A DNA stretch of 64,000 nt from Arenibacter sp. F20364 (lineage in GTDB: Bacteria > Bacteroidota > Bacteroidia > Flavobacteriales > Flavobacteriaceae): NCBI RefSeq assembly GCF_023015905.1, contig NZ_JALKBD010000026.1:1-64000 (forward strand), read 5' to 3'. A program made the translations under genes and the position numbers. The stretch's first letter is position 1; every line of letters starts with the position of its first letter. The notes under the pieces are model-generated. The model was given only the letters and a program-made list of their open reading frames with translations, had not been told where the DNA came from and searched no databases. This document shows positions 46,326-56,036 of this stretch, piece by piece.

Positions 46326-46790
46326 ATGAAATGGTATCAAAAGCATAGGGAGATAATTGTCGAGGTCACCAGTTTGTTATTCATTATCCTATTTGCGTAT
46401 GCCGGACTTACCAAACTTCTGGAAGGGCATCTGTTCTATGACAACATCAGAAACTCCCCCGTACTGGGTGGTAAGGCCATGGCGTCCTTGGCCTCTTGGA
46501 CCATACCTTTATCGGAACTGGCCGTTGCCCTATTATTGCTTTGGAAAAAAACGAGATTGATGGGGCTCTATGGGGCAATGGGCCTTATGTTATTATTTAC
46601 CGGCTACACCCTGGCCATTGTATTTTTTGCCCCCTATAAACCTTGTTCCTGTGGAGGTATTATCTCCCTGTTGTCATGGGAACAGCATTTGGTATTTAAT
46701 CTGGTTTTGTTTCTTTTGGCCATGATGGCCATATTCCTCTCCCCCAAACATAAAAATAATACATGGAACAAGATCCATCAAGGCCCTTAA
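46326..46790 (+). CDS. MauE/DoxX-family redox-associated membrane protein
   Basis: A 154-residue protein with four transmembrane helices. LLFIILFAYAGLTKLLEGHLFYDNIRNSP is the DoxX/MauE start, and the CSCGG motif (YKPCSCGGIISLL) between helices three and four supplies two periplasm-facing cysteines. MauE is needed for disulfide formation in methylamine dehydrogenase; relatives are thought to handle thiol chemistry. It precedes the cysteine-containing DUF6520 gene by 124 bases. Confidence 0.82.
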   Translation: MKWYQKHREIIVEVTSLLFIILFAYAGLTKLLEGHLFYDNIRNSPVLGGKAMASLASWTIPLSELAVALLLLWKKTRLMGLYGAMGLMLLFTGYTLAIVFFAPYKPCSCGGIISLLSWEQHLVFNLVLFLLAMMAIFLSPKHKNNTWNKIHQGP

Positions 46791-46914
46791 ATGGCCATGG
46801 CACCACAAATAAAAAGTAAAATAATGAAGATATTTTGTTGCAACAAAAGCAGGAGAAAGACCGAAAACCTGTAGAAAAGAGTAGGCACTTATTATTAATT
46901 AAAATTATTTAATC

Positions 46915-47205
46915 ATGAAAAAGTTTAAATTGATATTACCGATGTTGGCATTTATTTTTGCCATTACACTGTCGTTTGCCTTTGTGAATACAACCGCAGA
47001 GGATTATTACACTACCGGATTCATTAAGATTGATTCCACCTGGTATCCTGTAGATGTCGATTGCCCACAAAATGAGCAAAACGACTGCCTTGCACAGATT
47101 GAAGGCGAATCTGAAACCTATGAGGTACATAATGGCCCTAGTGAAACGGCACCGATTCTTAAAAGTGCTTCTCCGGCACCAAAGGTGATCGAAGACCCTA
47201 GATAG
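46915..47205 (+). CDS. DUF6520-family small exported protein
   Basis: A 96-residue protein with a Sec signal peptide (KLILPMLAFIFAITLSFAF, cleavage near 24-28) and a short mature part with two cysteines (VDCPQNEQNDCLAQ, eight residues apart). DUF6520 proteins are a Flavobacteriia-specific family of unknown function, often found in tandem copies next to MauE-type genes. The cysteine pair and the adjacent redox protein suggest a disulfide-bonded exported product. A strong terminator follows. Confidence 0.8.
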   Translation: MKKFKLILPMLAFIFAITLSFAFVNTTAEDYYTTGFIKIDSTWYPVDVDCPQNEQNDCLAQIEGESETYEVHNGPSETAPILKSASPAPKVIEDPR

Positions 47206-47216
47206 TGTAAAAAAGG

Positions 47217-47248
47217 ACACCGAGCGCCAATAGTGCTCGGTGTTTTTT
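47217..47248 (+). terminator. Terminator after the DUF6520 gene
   Basis: ACACCGAGC (47217-47225) and GCTCGGTGT (47235-47243) form a perfect 9-bp stem followed by five more T residues. It separates the plus-strand run from the convergent M16 peptidase gene. Confidence 0.93.
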
Positions 47249-47308
47249 CATTGAACTTAAAAGACAATAGTGCTATTCTGATTTAGACAATACTCGGTAT
47301 TACCAACT

Positions 47309-50191
47309 TTAAGGCAGACTCTTATCCTCCTTTAAAACAAATTCAAACAAATTTTTGTCTTTTAAATATTTTTTTGCCGTATTCTCGATATCCTTAAGAT
47401 TTAGTGACTTTATATACCTTTCAATTTCAGGAATGGCGACCCAGGACTCCCCATACTTATAATAGTGGTATGTTTTCAAACAGACTTTATATAGACTTTG
47501 TTTTTCTGCGCTATACTTAGGAAGTATGCGATTCCCAATAACCTCATTAAATCTCTCTTTATCAAATCCTCCTTTTTTTAGATCGGACACAAATTCTTTA
47601 CATATCTCTCGCAAGCCTTCCAGTTCTTCACGAACACAATCAAGTTGCATCTGAAAAGTATAAAACATGGATTCCCTATTGAACTTTGTCAGGGCCCATA
47701 CATTGTAAAGTGCGGCCTCATCCCTATAGCGTAATTCTTGTATTTTGGAATTCATCAATGATCCTAGGACCTCCATTTTTATTTGCTCCCTCCAATCATT
47801 AATATTATTGGTATTAACAACATAATTAAGAGAATACCTAACACTTTTCATTTCATAGGAGGCATCAAGGTCGCTAACATAAAACTCCCTATATATCGGC
47901 CCTTTAGGAATTTCAACTTCAGATCCTGTAGTGGTGCAGGAAATGACTTCGGATTTACTTGGAAGATTCCCCAAATATTTCTGTACCAATAGTGTAATGG
48001 TCTCAGTAGAAAAATCTCCACTGATCATAAAGGTATAGTCAGTTGAATTGCCAATAAGTTGCCCATAAATATTCATGGCCCGTTCCATCTTGGTTTTTTT
48101 TATACCATTATAACCAATTGTTCCCTGGGGAATTTTAGAGTAATCTCCGATAAATTTTCTCATGAGTACGTTAAAATCTTCTTGAATAACGCCATAGGTA
48201 GGATCAAAATACCTTTGTTCCTCTGTTGACTTCCAATCCTCAAAAGCCCGAATATCCTTTCGTGGTTGTACAACATAAAGATATAAAAGTTGAAATAAGG
48301 TTTCCAGGTCCTCTTTAGATGCAGTACCTTTTATACCCGATTCCTTATATTTTATATAGGGTTTGACTCCTTGCCATAAGCTTTTATTTTTAAGAAAGCG
48401 GTTTATTTGAAACTTATCCAATGCCCCAACGCCTGAATTTGAAACAATGTGCGGCGCATTGATAGCGGAAAAATAATCTTCTTCAGGAAAGCAAGAGGCA
48501 CCATAGGGCCTAAATCCATGAATTGATATTTTATCCCTGTCCCTTGTTAAGGAAGGTTCTACATTTTGGAGTATCACCTTGACCCCATTGTCCAAAACCA
48601 GTTCTTTGGTCCCAATAGGGTCATTTCCCTTGTCCATATAACCAATTGGCGATAGCTGTGATATCTCCGTATCACTCATCAAACTGCTTGGTACCTTCAC
48701 GTCAACAGTATTCCCGACTCCTTCCTTTATCATTTCTGATATCCAATTACGAACCTGTACTTCCGAAAATATCGATCTATTATCTCCGGGAGGAGCTATA
48801 ATCCCTATGTCATTGGGAGATTTCGATAGATAACCTTTGGCCATTGCATTAAATTCCTCCAGTGATAATTCGCGTAACCAATGTTGTAATTTTAGGTTCT
48901 TTTTGTTCGGAATTGCAATGCCGTGGACAAGGTAGTTTTCCAGTTGTTGCATCCAATAATCCAAATTGGAAGTGGCATCAACATCCAAAGCTTCCAAACT
49001 CTCGTTCTTGACCTGCTCCCATTCCTTTTGGCCAAAACCAAATTCTTTGGCCTGCATAATTATTTCAGTAGCATTTTTAATGGCCAACTCCTCCTGACCT
49101 TCCGCTGCCCGTATTGCAACCAATTGTGCGGGGCCAATGACATTAGGTGCAACAGTATTGGCCGAATAAGAGGAACCATAATCACTGCCCACTTGCCCAA
49201 AACGCAGGTTGACCAACTTTTCCAACATTTCCCATATTACGGTTCGCTGTAGACCTTCCCATGTACCTTTCAATTCCAATGTACGCTTGTCTCGCATGTA
49301 CAAGTGAATATTTACGGTTTGTGAACGGGGTACATCATCCTTGCCAAATCCTTGCTGTACACTAAAGTGATCAGGGCTCTCAAGATATTCCTTTATACAA
49401 TCAACAGTATTTATAGCACTTCTATGCGATTTTATACCCGAAAAACGTAATTTTATCCTATCCACTACATCGACTATATTGGTGGTATCCCCTACAATGA
49501 CCAGGGCCATTCTGTCCGGCCGGTACCATTTTTTATAAAAATCTATTAGCGCATTGGGGGTAAAATTTTTGTTGATTTCGAAGAAATTGGAAAAATCCTG
49601 TTTACATGGGAATAGGGAAGACTCCATTCTTGTCTTGGCAAAAAATCCGCTCAGATCATCCCCCTGCCTATAAATTTGTTCCTGTCTCAATGGTCCTTTT
49701 TCCTTATTTATACTAGGAGCGCTCAGGTCCAGATCGGAAATATTTTGAAACCAATGAAGGGCCGTATCCAAAGCCTCCCTATTTCCGTTGGGAACATCAA
49801 AGGAATACCAGGTAGACATAGCGGTAGTCTGCCCAAAAATATCGCCGCTATCCATTCCTAAACGGGATAACAAAACAGGATTATCCAGGAGGTTTACCGG
49901 GAAATCCTTACTACATTTAAACGCCAAATGCTCTAATGCATGGGCAAAATCCAATTGTCCCGGCTCTTCATTATGACTGCCGACCTTTACGTACAATCGC
50001 ACTTTCATTTTTTTTGAGGGGCCATCCAAATGTTTAATATAATACGTAAATCCATTGGGCAATTTGCCATATTTAATATCTGGATCTAAGACGACCCGAT
50101 CCATGGTTATCTCTGACTGTCCATGTATGCCGGTGAAACTCAACAATAATATGATGCCCAATCCGGACAAGTATCTTTTTATATTATTCAT
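47309..50191 (-). CDS. M16-family zinc peptidase (pitrilysin/insulinase type)
   Basis: A 960-residue protein with signal peptide and two peptidase-like halves. The inverted zinc motif HALEH sits in FAHALEHLAFKC near residue 85, and the third ligand is expected in the following helix. The second half begins around residue 520 and lacks the motif, as in the clam-shell M16 family. It degrades short peptides in the periplasm. Its gene follows SusD by 19 bases at the end of the SusC-SusD operon, suggesting that peptides imported by the pair are its substrates. Confidence 0.9.
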   Translation of the reverse strand: MNNIKRYLSGLGIILLLSFTGIHGQSEITMDRVVLDPDIKYGKLPNGFTYYIKHLDGPSKKMKVRLYVKVGSHNEEPGQLDFAHALEHLAFKCSKDFPVNLLDNPVLLSRLGMDSGDIFGQTTAMSTWYSFDVPNGNREALDTALHWFQNISDLDLSAPSINKEKGPLRQEQIYRQGDDLSGFFAKTRMESSLFPCKQDFSNFFEINKNFTPNALIDFYKKWYRPDRMALVIVGDTTNIVDVVDRIKLRFSGIKSHRSAINTVDCIKEYLESPDHFSVQQGFGKDDVPRSQTVNIHLYMRDKRTLELKGTWEGLQRTVIWEMLEKLVNLRFGQVGSDYGSSYSANTVAPNVIGPAQLVAIRAAEGQEELAIKNATEIIMQAKEFGFGQKEWEQVKNESLEALDVDATSNLDYWMQQLENYLVHGIAIPNKKNLKLQHWLRELSLEEFNAMAKGYLSKSPNDIGIIAPPGDNRSIFSEVQVRNWISEMIKEGVGNTVDVKVPSSLMSDTEISQLSPIGYMDKGNDPIGTKELVLDNGVKVILQNVEPSLTRDRDKISIHGFRPYGASCFPEEDYFSAINAPHIVSNSGVGALDKFQINRFLKNKSLWQGVKPYIKYKESGIKGTASKEDLETLFQLLYLYVVQPRKDIRAFEDWKSTEEQRYFDPTYGVIQEDFNVLMRKFIGDYSKIPQGTIGYNGIKKTKMERAMNIYGQLIGNSTDYTFMISGDFSTETITLLVQKYLGNLPSKSEVISCTTTGSEVEIPKGPIYREFYVSDLDASYEMKSVRYSLNYVVNTNNINDWREQIKMEVLGSLMNSKIQELRYRDEAALYNVWALTKFNRESMFYTFQMQLDCVREELEGLREICKEFVSDLKKGGFDKERFNEVIGNRILPKYSAEKQSLYKVCLKTYHYYKYGESWVAIPEIERYIKSLNLKDIENTAKKYLKDKNLFEFVLKEDKSLP

Positions 50192-50210
50192 TATTATTTA
50201 CTTATAAAGA

Positions 50211-51620
50211 TTAATAACCATCGTTTTGGGTAAGGTTTGAATTTTTTTCCCGCTCTTCCCCAGGTATGGGAAACAAGGCATCGGTATCTTGCCATAGTGG
50301 CTTTATTGGGCCTAAAACCGCAGAAACTGTTTTTGAACGCTTTAGGTCCAGCCAACGGTGTCCCCATTCCGCAAAAAGTTCCTTTTTCCGTTCCTCCTGT
50401 ATCAGATCGAGCAATGCTTCCCTGTCGATTCCAGGATCGGTATCAGCTATTAAATCAATACCGGCCCTTTTGCGTATAATATCAATATCCGATATGGCCC
50501 CGTGCAATTTGTTCTGCATGGCACGCGCCTCCGCTCTTATGAGGTATTGTTCGGCAAGTCGCAGCACCATGGAATATTCACTTATATTGTTTATACTTAT
50601 CCTGTCCTTGTATTTATGGGGATACTGGAAATTTTTACTGGAATTATGTCCCACCCAGTGGGAAAGACGATTATCACTTTCCTCCATAGTGGCCACAAAA
50701 TTTTCCGATAGCTGGAACGGGGAAGAATTGTTCCCTCTAAACACATAACCTTCCCAAGTGTAGGTAAGTATATTTCCTCTTCCTATAGGCGATAATTGCC
50801 AAATGGCTTCCTTACTATTGGCCAAAAAGACCTTTTCCAGGTCTTCCAAAATTTCAAATTGGGAGACTTGGCCTATCAAAATACTACTGTACTCCTCGGC
50901 CTTTTCCCAATTTTCCAGGTACAGATTTAACCGGGCGGATAATGCCAGTACCACGAAGTAATTAACATTAAAACGCTCGGAATCCGCATAATCCTCTACT
51001 CCCTTCAATAGGGTCAGTGACAATTCCAGATCACCATCTATTTGCTTTAAGATGTCAGCCTGCGAATTCCGGCCAGCCCTTGCATTCTGCCGATAGTCCG
51101 TGGATACTATCAGGGGAACATCGCCATACAGGTTCGCTAAATAGAAGTAGGTAAATGAGCGAACGAACAAAGCTTGTCCCATCAACATGGTTCGGACATC
51201 CTCGGAAACAGCCAATGATTTCTCCAAACCCTCCAAAACACTGTTGGCCATGTAAATTATGTTATAGGCGCTAGACCATAGATTATAGTTTGCAGAGGCA
51301 TCAGGAGACTTGCTCGGTGAGATTTCATTCTGATTGAAGGGTCCATATCGGTTGTCCGTTGCGCTCCTCATTTGAAAAATATCCGAGGACATCCCCGCCA
51401 GTAAGGTCACGGAACTTATATAACCATTTGAAAAATTGGCGTTAAAAAGCTCATTGTAAATTCCGGTTACTGCACTAATAGCGGTCTCATCATCCTCAAA
51501 GACCGATTCACTTACTATTTTATTATTGGGAGCATCTATCTCAACATAATCCTCACAGGACATAAGGGCTATTGTACAAACAAATATCATATCTATAATT
51601 TTAAATCTAATTTTGATCAT
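50211..51620 (-). CDS. RagB/SusD-family outer-membrane lipoprotein
   Basis: A 469-residue lipoprotein (LMSC with the acylated cysteine near residue 22). The N-terminal SusD-like block SESVFEDDETAISAVTGIYNELF and the C-terminal LRLAEQYLIRAEARA and ERKKELFAEWGHRWLDLKR are family signatures. It forms the lid over the SusC channel and captures the ligand. It lies 11 bases after SusC. The co-encoded M16 peptidase suggests a peptide rather than a glycan. Confidence 0.93.
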   Translation of the reverse strand: MIKIRFKIIDMIFVCTIALMSCEDYVEIDAPNNKIVSESVFEDDETAISAVTGIYNELFNANFSNGYISSVTLLAGMSSDIFQMRSATDNRYGPFNQNEISPSKSPDASANYNLWSSAYNIIYMANSVLEGLEKSLAVSEDVRTMLMGQALFVRSFTYFYLANLYGDVPLIVSTDYRQNARAGRNSQADILKQIDGDLELSLTLLKGVEDYADSERFNVNYFVVLALSARLNLYLENWEKAEEYSSILIGQVSQFEILEDLEKVFLANSKEAIWQLSPIGRGNILTYTWEGYVFRGNNSSPFQLSENFVATMEESDNRLSHWVGHNSSKNFQYPHKYKDRISINNISEYSMVLRLAEQYLIRAEARAMQNKLHGAISDIDIIRKRAGIDLIADTDPGIDREALLDLIQEERKKELFAEWGHRWLDLKRSKTVSAVLGPIKPLWQDTDALFPIPGEEREKNSNLTQNDGY

Positions 51621-51631
51621 GGTTTCCTATT

Positions 51632-54600
51632 TTATAAGTTAAACTGGGCTCCAACGGTTATTGTTCTCAAAGAGGGTATGCTATTGCCTCCGGGAAATGC
51701 TACATTTAATCCTTTATAACCGGTAATGGTCAACAGGTTTTGAGCCTGTACAAATAGCTTGCAGCCATTGAGTCCCATTTTTTTCAAGGGCCAATTAGGC
51801 AGGTCAAAACTTAGCGACATAGTCTTCAACCTGATATAGGAGGCGTCCGTCAAAGACTGTCCGCTTAAATAAAAGCGGTCATAGGCTATAAATGCATTAT
51901 AGGCTTCCGACACATTTTGTATGCTGGGATTGTTGACGTTCTGCCAATTATTGTAGAATTCGGCCGTTTGCACGTTCTTCTGACCGGGTAGCCCCATATA
52001 ATTCGGGTATCCGTTCTGCTTCACAAATTCCCATAAAAAGTTGAATTCGATTCCCTTATAGGACAGATTATTTCCAACTCCACCAAAATATTGTCTCCCT
52101 AAATGTTTTATGAGCTTGCGGTCCTCATAGTCGTAACGTTCATCCCCGTTGACATCTACAACGCTAAAGAGACCGGTCTCGGGGTCAACACCATTATATT
52201 GATAGAGCAGGCCGATGTTCAAAGGGTGGCCAACACGATATCTATTGGCGTAGGAAGATTGGTCAATATCCGGATAACTGATCAATTTATTCTGGGGAAA
52301 GCTAATATTGAAAGACGTTTGCCAAATCAATTCTTTATTACGTAAATTGACTGTGGAGAGTTCCAACTCCCACCCTCTATTCTCGACCGTTGCCGGCAAG
52401 TTGGCCTGTACCGTATTAAAACCGGTCGTTGAGGGCAAGGGATATCCGACTAGTTGGTTCGATGAACGGTTGCGGTACCAGCCCAGTGCCAAATGAATCC
52501 GGTCTTTCATAAAACCAAGCTCCGTCGCCAATTCCAGTTTTTTGTTTTCTTCCCAGGAATAATCCGGGTTGGTGAGCTGGGTAGGGTATAGTCCGTTGGG
52601 ACCCGGTGTAGCCTCATAGGCATCCAGATAACCATAATCCGCTATTTGATCGTTTCCTGTAGTACCATAGCTAGCCCTCAGCTTTCCAAAACTTAGAAAG
52701 GACAGATGCCGTTGAATTGCCATTTCCTCAGAGAAAATCCAGGCTCCCCCTACCGCCCAAAAGTTGGCGAACCGTTTGTTGGGTCCAAAACGTGAAGAAC
52801 CATCCCTTCTACCTGTTAGGTTTAGAAAATACTTCCGTTGATAGTTATATCCCAATCGTGCAAACAGGGCATTGTACTTATATTCCGTTATATCATTAAT
52901 ATCAACCTTAGTAGTCTCTGCTGCCGATAGATCCCCAAGTAGGGATTCGGAAATATAACCTGTCCCCAAGATACTTAATATCCGGTTCTCACTCTGTTGG
53001 AAGGTGGCACCCAGCAAACCATCAATATTGCCATTCCCCACTTTTTTAGCATACACCAACTGTGGTTCCAAGATCCACGACTTTCTATCTCTTTGGGTTT
53101 CAATGGAGCTATGTCCTGCACTTTCCCGTGCTTCGGGATTATATTGGTCCTTGGACAAAAAGGCTCTATATTCCCTGTTTAGACGGGTATAGCCTGTGTT
53201 CAGTTTAAAGGTTAAATCCGGAAATAACCGGTAAGAGAGACCTAAATTGGCCAATAGATTAAACCCATCATCCATAGCTTTCCTGTGTACAATACCGGCG
53301 ATGGGATTATCCCAAGCGGAATAGGTCCAATCCTCCCAATGGAGACTCCCGTCATCATTATAAAGGGAAGGTGCATTGGGAGGCAGGGAAAATGCCGTTC
53401 TGATGAAATTACTACTATTGGCCATCACCTCACTTCTGTCCGTGCCATAATTTACAGCTAGGACCAAACCAAATTTTTTATTTTCCGAGGTGTGATTTAA
53501 GTTGAGGCCAGTCGTTATTTTATGATACCCTTTGTCCCCAGGGAATACCATGCCCTCTTTATGATAGGAACCGCCCAATCTAAAGGACGTGGTGGCATTG
53601 CCACCAGATGCGGAAACATTTACATCGGTTATAGAGGAAGTCCCTCCAAAAAGCTCCTCTTGCCAATCTGTATAACGATTTTGGTCCCACAGCAGTAGGT
53701 CGTAATCGCTGGTCTCATTGGCTTCTCTACCATCATTTTCCAAGGCCGCCCTTCTAATGCTCAAATACTGCTGGGTATCCAACAACTCCATTTTATGGGA
53801 AACGGTGCCCAGACCGGAATACCAACGCGCTTCCACCGCGGTCTTTTTATCATTACCGGTTCCCTTTTTGGTGGTGATCAGCACCACGCCATTGGCCCCA
53901 CGGGAGCCGTAGATGGCGGTGGCATCTGCATCTTTTAGGACTTCAATACTCTGTATGTTGGACAAATTCATGGTACTCAAAGGGTCTACTCCATCTGAAT
54001 ACATATTACTGCCACCTGTAATCGGAGTAGAGATAATAGGAACCCCATCAACAATATACAAGGGATAATTGCCCTCCCTGCGCAGGCTGTTCTGTCCACG
54101 GATACGAATAATGGGGGCACTTCCGGGCACCCCATTCTGTTGCACCACCTCTACCCCTGCCATACGCCCTTGAAGGGCCTCTAACGGACTTACAATGGGC
54201 TGTAGCTCTATTTCCTTGGCAGTGACCCTGCTGATGCTCCCGGTCCGCTCCTTTTCCTTTACGGTGTAGTAACCGGCATTGACTTCTACTTCCTGCAGTT
54301 CGGTGACCTCGGACTGCATATCTACGTCCAAGGTGCTCCTGCCCAGTACGGGCAATTCCCGGGTATGGTAGCCCAGATAGGAAAAGATCAGGAAATCCCT
54401 ATTGTTTACCAAAAGGGAGTATTCCCCATTGTCGTCGGTAAAGGTGCCATTGTTGGTTCCCTTGATAAGTACATGCACTCCAGGCATGGGGCCGTAGCTG
54501 TCGGTAACGGTACCGGATATCTGGTACTGCTGTTGGGTATCAAGGTTGGGAAAAGAGTTAAAACAATGCCCATGGGGGAAATGGGCAAAGTAAGGTGGGG

Positions 54601-54667
54601 GAACAAGAAAGCAAATATATAGTAAACATAGGCGTATAAAGCCCCTGTACTCAAGATTATTTTTCAT
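51632..54667 (-). CDS. SusC/RagA-family TonB-linked outer-membrane transporter
   Basis: A 1011-residue transporter. After the N-terminal signal region a CarboxypepD-like domain (about 46-130, ISGTVTDSYGPMPGVHVLIKG) and the plug (GRMAGVEVVQQNGVPG, YIVDGVPI, VLKDADATAIYGSRGANG) precede the 22-strand barrel. No STN domain for anti-sigma signalling is seen. With SusD it imports oligomers using TonB energy. It is the first gene of the SusC-SusD-M16 operon. The signal peptide is atypical (long, with several prolines), so the true start may differ. Confidence 0.93.
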   Translation of the reverse strand: MKNNLEYRGFIRLCLLYICFLVPPPYFAHFPHGHCFNSFPNLDTQQQYQISGTVTDSYGPMPGVHVLIKGTNNGTFTDDNGEYSLLVNNRDFLIFSYLGYHTRELPVLGRSTLDVDMQSEVTELQEVEVNAGYYTVKEKERTGSISRVTAKEIELQPIVSPLEALQGRMAGVEVVQQNGVPGSAPIIRIRGQNSLRREGNYPLYIVDGVPIISTPITGGSNMYSDGVDPLSTMNLSNIQSIEVLKDADATAIYGSRGANGVVLITTKKGTGNDKKTAVEARWYSGLGTVSHKMELLDTQQYLSIRRAALENDGREANETSDYDLLLWDQNRYTDWQEELFGGTSSITDVNVSASGGNATTSFRLGGSYHKEGMVFPGDKGYHKITTGLNLNHTSENKKFGLVLAVNYGTDRSEVMANSSNFIRTAFSLPPNAPSLYNDDGSLHWEDWTYSAWDNPIAGIVHRKAMDDGFNLLANLGLSYRLFPDLTFKLNTGYTRLNREYRAFLSKDQYNPEARESAGHSSIETQRDRKSWILEPQLVYAKKVGNGNIDGLLGATFQQSENRILSILGTGYISESLLGDLSAAETTKVDINDITEYKYNALFARLGYNYQRKYFLNLTGRRDGSSRFGPNKRFANFWAVGGAWIFSEEMAIQRHLSFLSFGKLRASYGTTGNDQIADYGYLDAYEATPGPNGLYPTQLTNPDYSWEENKKLELATELGFMKDRIHLALGWYRNRSSNQLVGYPLPSTTGFNTVQANLPATVENRGWELELSTVNLRNKELIWQTSFNISFPQNKLISYPDIDQSSYANRYRVGHPLNIGLLYQYNGVDPETGLFSVVDVNGDERYDYEDRKLIKHLGRQYFGGVGNNLSYKGIEFNFLWEFVKQNGYPNYMGLPGQKNVQTAEFYNNWQNVNNPSIQNVSEAYNAFIAYDRFYLSGQSLTDASYIRLKTMSLSFDLPNWPLKKMGLNGCKLFVQAQNLLTITGYKGLNVAFPGGNSIPSLRTITVGAQFNL

Positions 54668-55479
54668 AATTTTGAAGATTAGATGAAACTTAGTTTTATT
54701 TAGTTAAGGCCTTCCAAACTTGTCGGTCAAACAGGGTTTGGGAGGCTATTTTTGAATATGTTCTATGTCATAGGCAATAAGGATCTATTAGTTGGTATTG
54801 CTGTTTGGTGAGTAAGATTAAGGTTGCCGTTGGGTCATACCTAATCTGGCTCACTTTTATGGCTCCTCCCCTAGCCTAATTACAATGCTAAAATAGCATA
54901 GCAGATGCCGCAAAGGGATGGCCTTAAATGATGTTAGGCTGCTTTGTCGTTATTTGGCCGGATGCCAAAAAAGTGTGGATCGTGGATTATGGGATAAAAG
55001 AATTTTCGAGTTCCGGATAATTGGTACAACACAAATCCCATAATAAATGAACCGGTTTACTTTTTTTAACCAGTTCTGTGCAAACCTATATTGGGTTCTT
55101 GGGCTTTTTGGTAAAGAGAATGTCGTACACGGTATGTTGCAAAAGAATGGTAAGCTGCCCAGTGGCCGTTTTACCATTTAAGTTACATAAGCTGTGTTCC
55201 ATAGCTCTTTTAGCCTTTTAATTACTATTTGCAAAACTTCTAAATAGAACAACGCTTGGCATAAAGTTGTTTAATACTCACTTTAAGGTCCTAGAACTGG
55301 TTTAGCGCACTTTGATAAGAAAACCCATGCCCCGGGTCATGGGCATCTTGCTTATCATCCCGTGCATTAAGCTACCAGTTTTTAGACCGGGAATCCAAGC
55401 GACTACTTCTAGACTAATTCAAACAAAGAAGAATCGCAAACATATGTTAATGAGACAAATATAATAAAATATTTCAATC
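54668..55479. other. Long divergent intergenic region between SusC and the HTH gene
   Basis: More than 800 bases without a convincing gene. The minus-strand frame 54950-55177 shows no domain and is judged spurious. The stretch would hold the SusC promoter; CAAGTTTG-type boxes exist, but none matches TAnnTTTG exactly. Several short AT-rich hairpins occur, no tRNA or riboswitch was recognised. Confidence 0.5.
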
Positions 55480-55495
55480 GTTCGCTATAGCGAAC
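55480..55495. promoter_or_regulatory. Perfect 16-bp palindrome GTTCGCTATAGCGAAC, candidate operator
   Basis: An exact palindrome 45 bases before the ATG of the small HTH gene. A -7-like box (TTGATTTG, 55512-55519, one mismatch to TAnnTTTG) lies 16 bases downstream, so the palindrome would cover the -33 region. That is the expected place for a dimeric repressor, most simply autoregulation by the HTH protein itself. Confidence 0.6.
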
Positions 55496-55540
55496 AGATA
55501 TTTTTTAATTATTGATTTGATTTGGGAGTGATAGTATTAT

Positions 55541-55846
55541 ATGATAAATAAAACGGACAAAGGTGAGATTAATAAGGCCAATGCATTGGTCAATAAATAT
55601 CTTTGTGCGTTCATATTTGAAAAATTCTTAATAAAACCAAAAAATCAAAAGGGAATCGAAGTAAGCCAAAACCAATATGCTAAATTGTGTGGCTTATCAT
55701 CTTCAACCATCACCAAATTAAAAGAATCAGCTGGTTATGATATTCCTATGTCTACGATATACAATATATGCAGACACGAAAAATATTCTCTACATCAATT
55801 TTTTAAAGAATTTGAAATAAAGTACGGTGTAAATATTCCACTATAA
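55541..55846 (+). CDS. Small helix-turn-helix (XRE-like) protein
   Basis: A 101-residue protein. The core VSQNQYAKLCGLSSSTITKLKESAGYDIPMSTIYNICRHEKYSL is an XRE-type five-helix HTH, with SSSTITKLKE as recognition helix. An N-terminal helix (KANALVNKYLCAFIFEKF) may serve dimerisation. It is preceded by a 16-bp palindrome and converges on the STAND NTPase gene, 190 bases apart. The neighbour relation suggests, but does not prove, control of the defence-like gene. Confidence 0.75.
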   Translation: MINKTDKGEINKANALVNKYLCAFIFEKFLIKPKNQKGIEVSQNQYAKLCGLSSSTITKLKESAGYDIPMSTIYNICRHEKYSLHQFFKEFEIKYGVNIPL

Positions 55847-55985
55847 AACTTAAATAACATCTACTACCAGTCTTGACCAGAATATAGGCGGTATTCTTTG
55901 CGACAACTTATTGACCACTGGCTTTTTTCCGTTCTTAATGTCATTCAGCATTGGCAAAGACATACTCTTTTGCAATTTTGGGTAT

Positions 55986-56035
55986 GTGTGTTGGCTGTGG
56001 CGAATTGCAAATGTGTATGGCTTTAAGCGTTGGCT
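55986..56035 (-). repeat. Boundary motif at the 3' end of the STAND gene
   Basis: In plus-strand order GTGTTGGCT (55988-55996) and GCGTTGGCT (56027-56035, preceded by TTTAA) lie about 40 bases apart, at the 3' end of the STAND gene. The same pair in the same orientation occurs at 59771-59812 beyond the gene's start (GTGTTGGCT at 59771-59779, TTTAAACGTTGGCT ending at 59812). The gene is thus bracketed by direct copies of a motif pair, as in a transferred cassette. Confidence 0.55.
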
Positions 56036-56036
56036 A

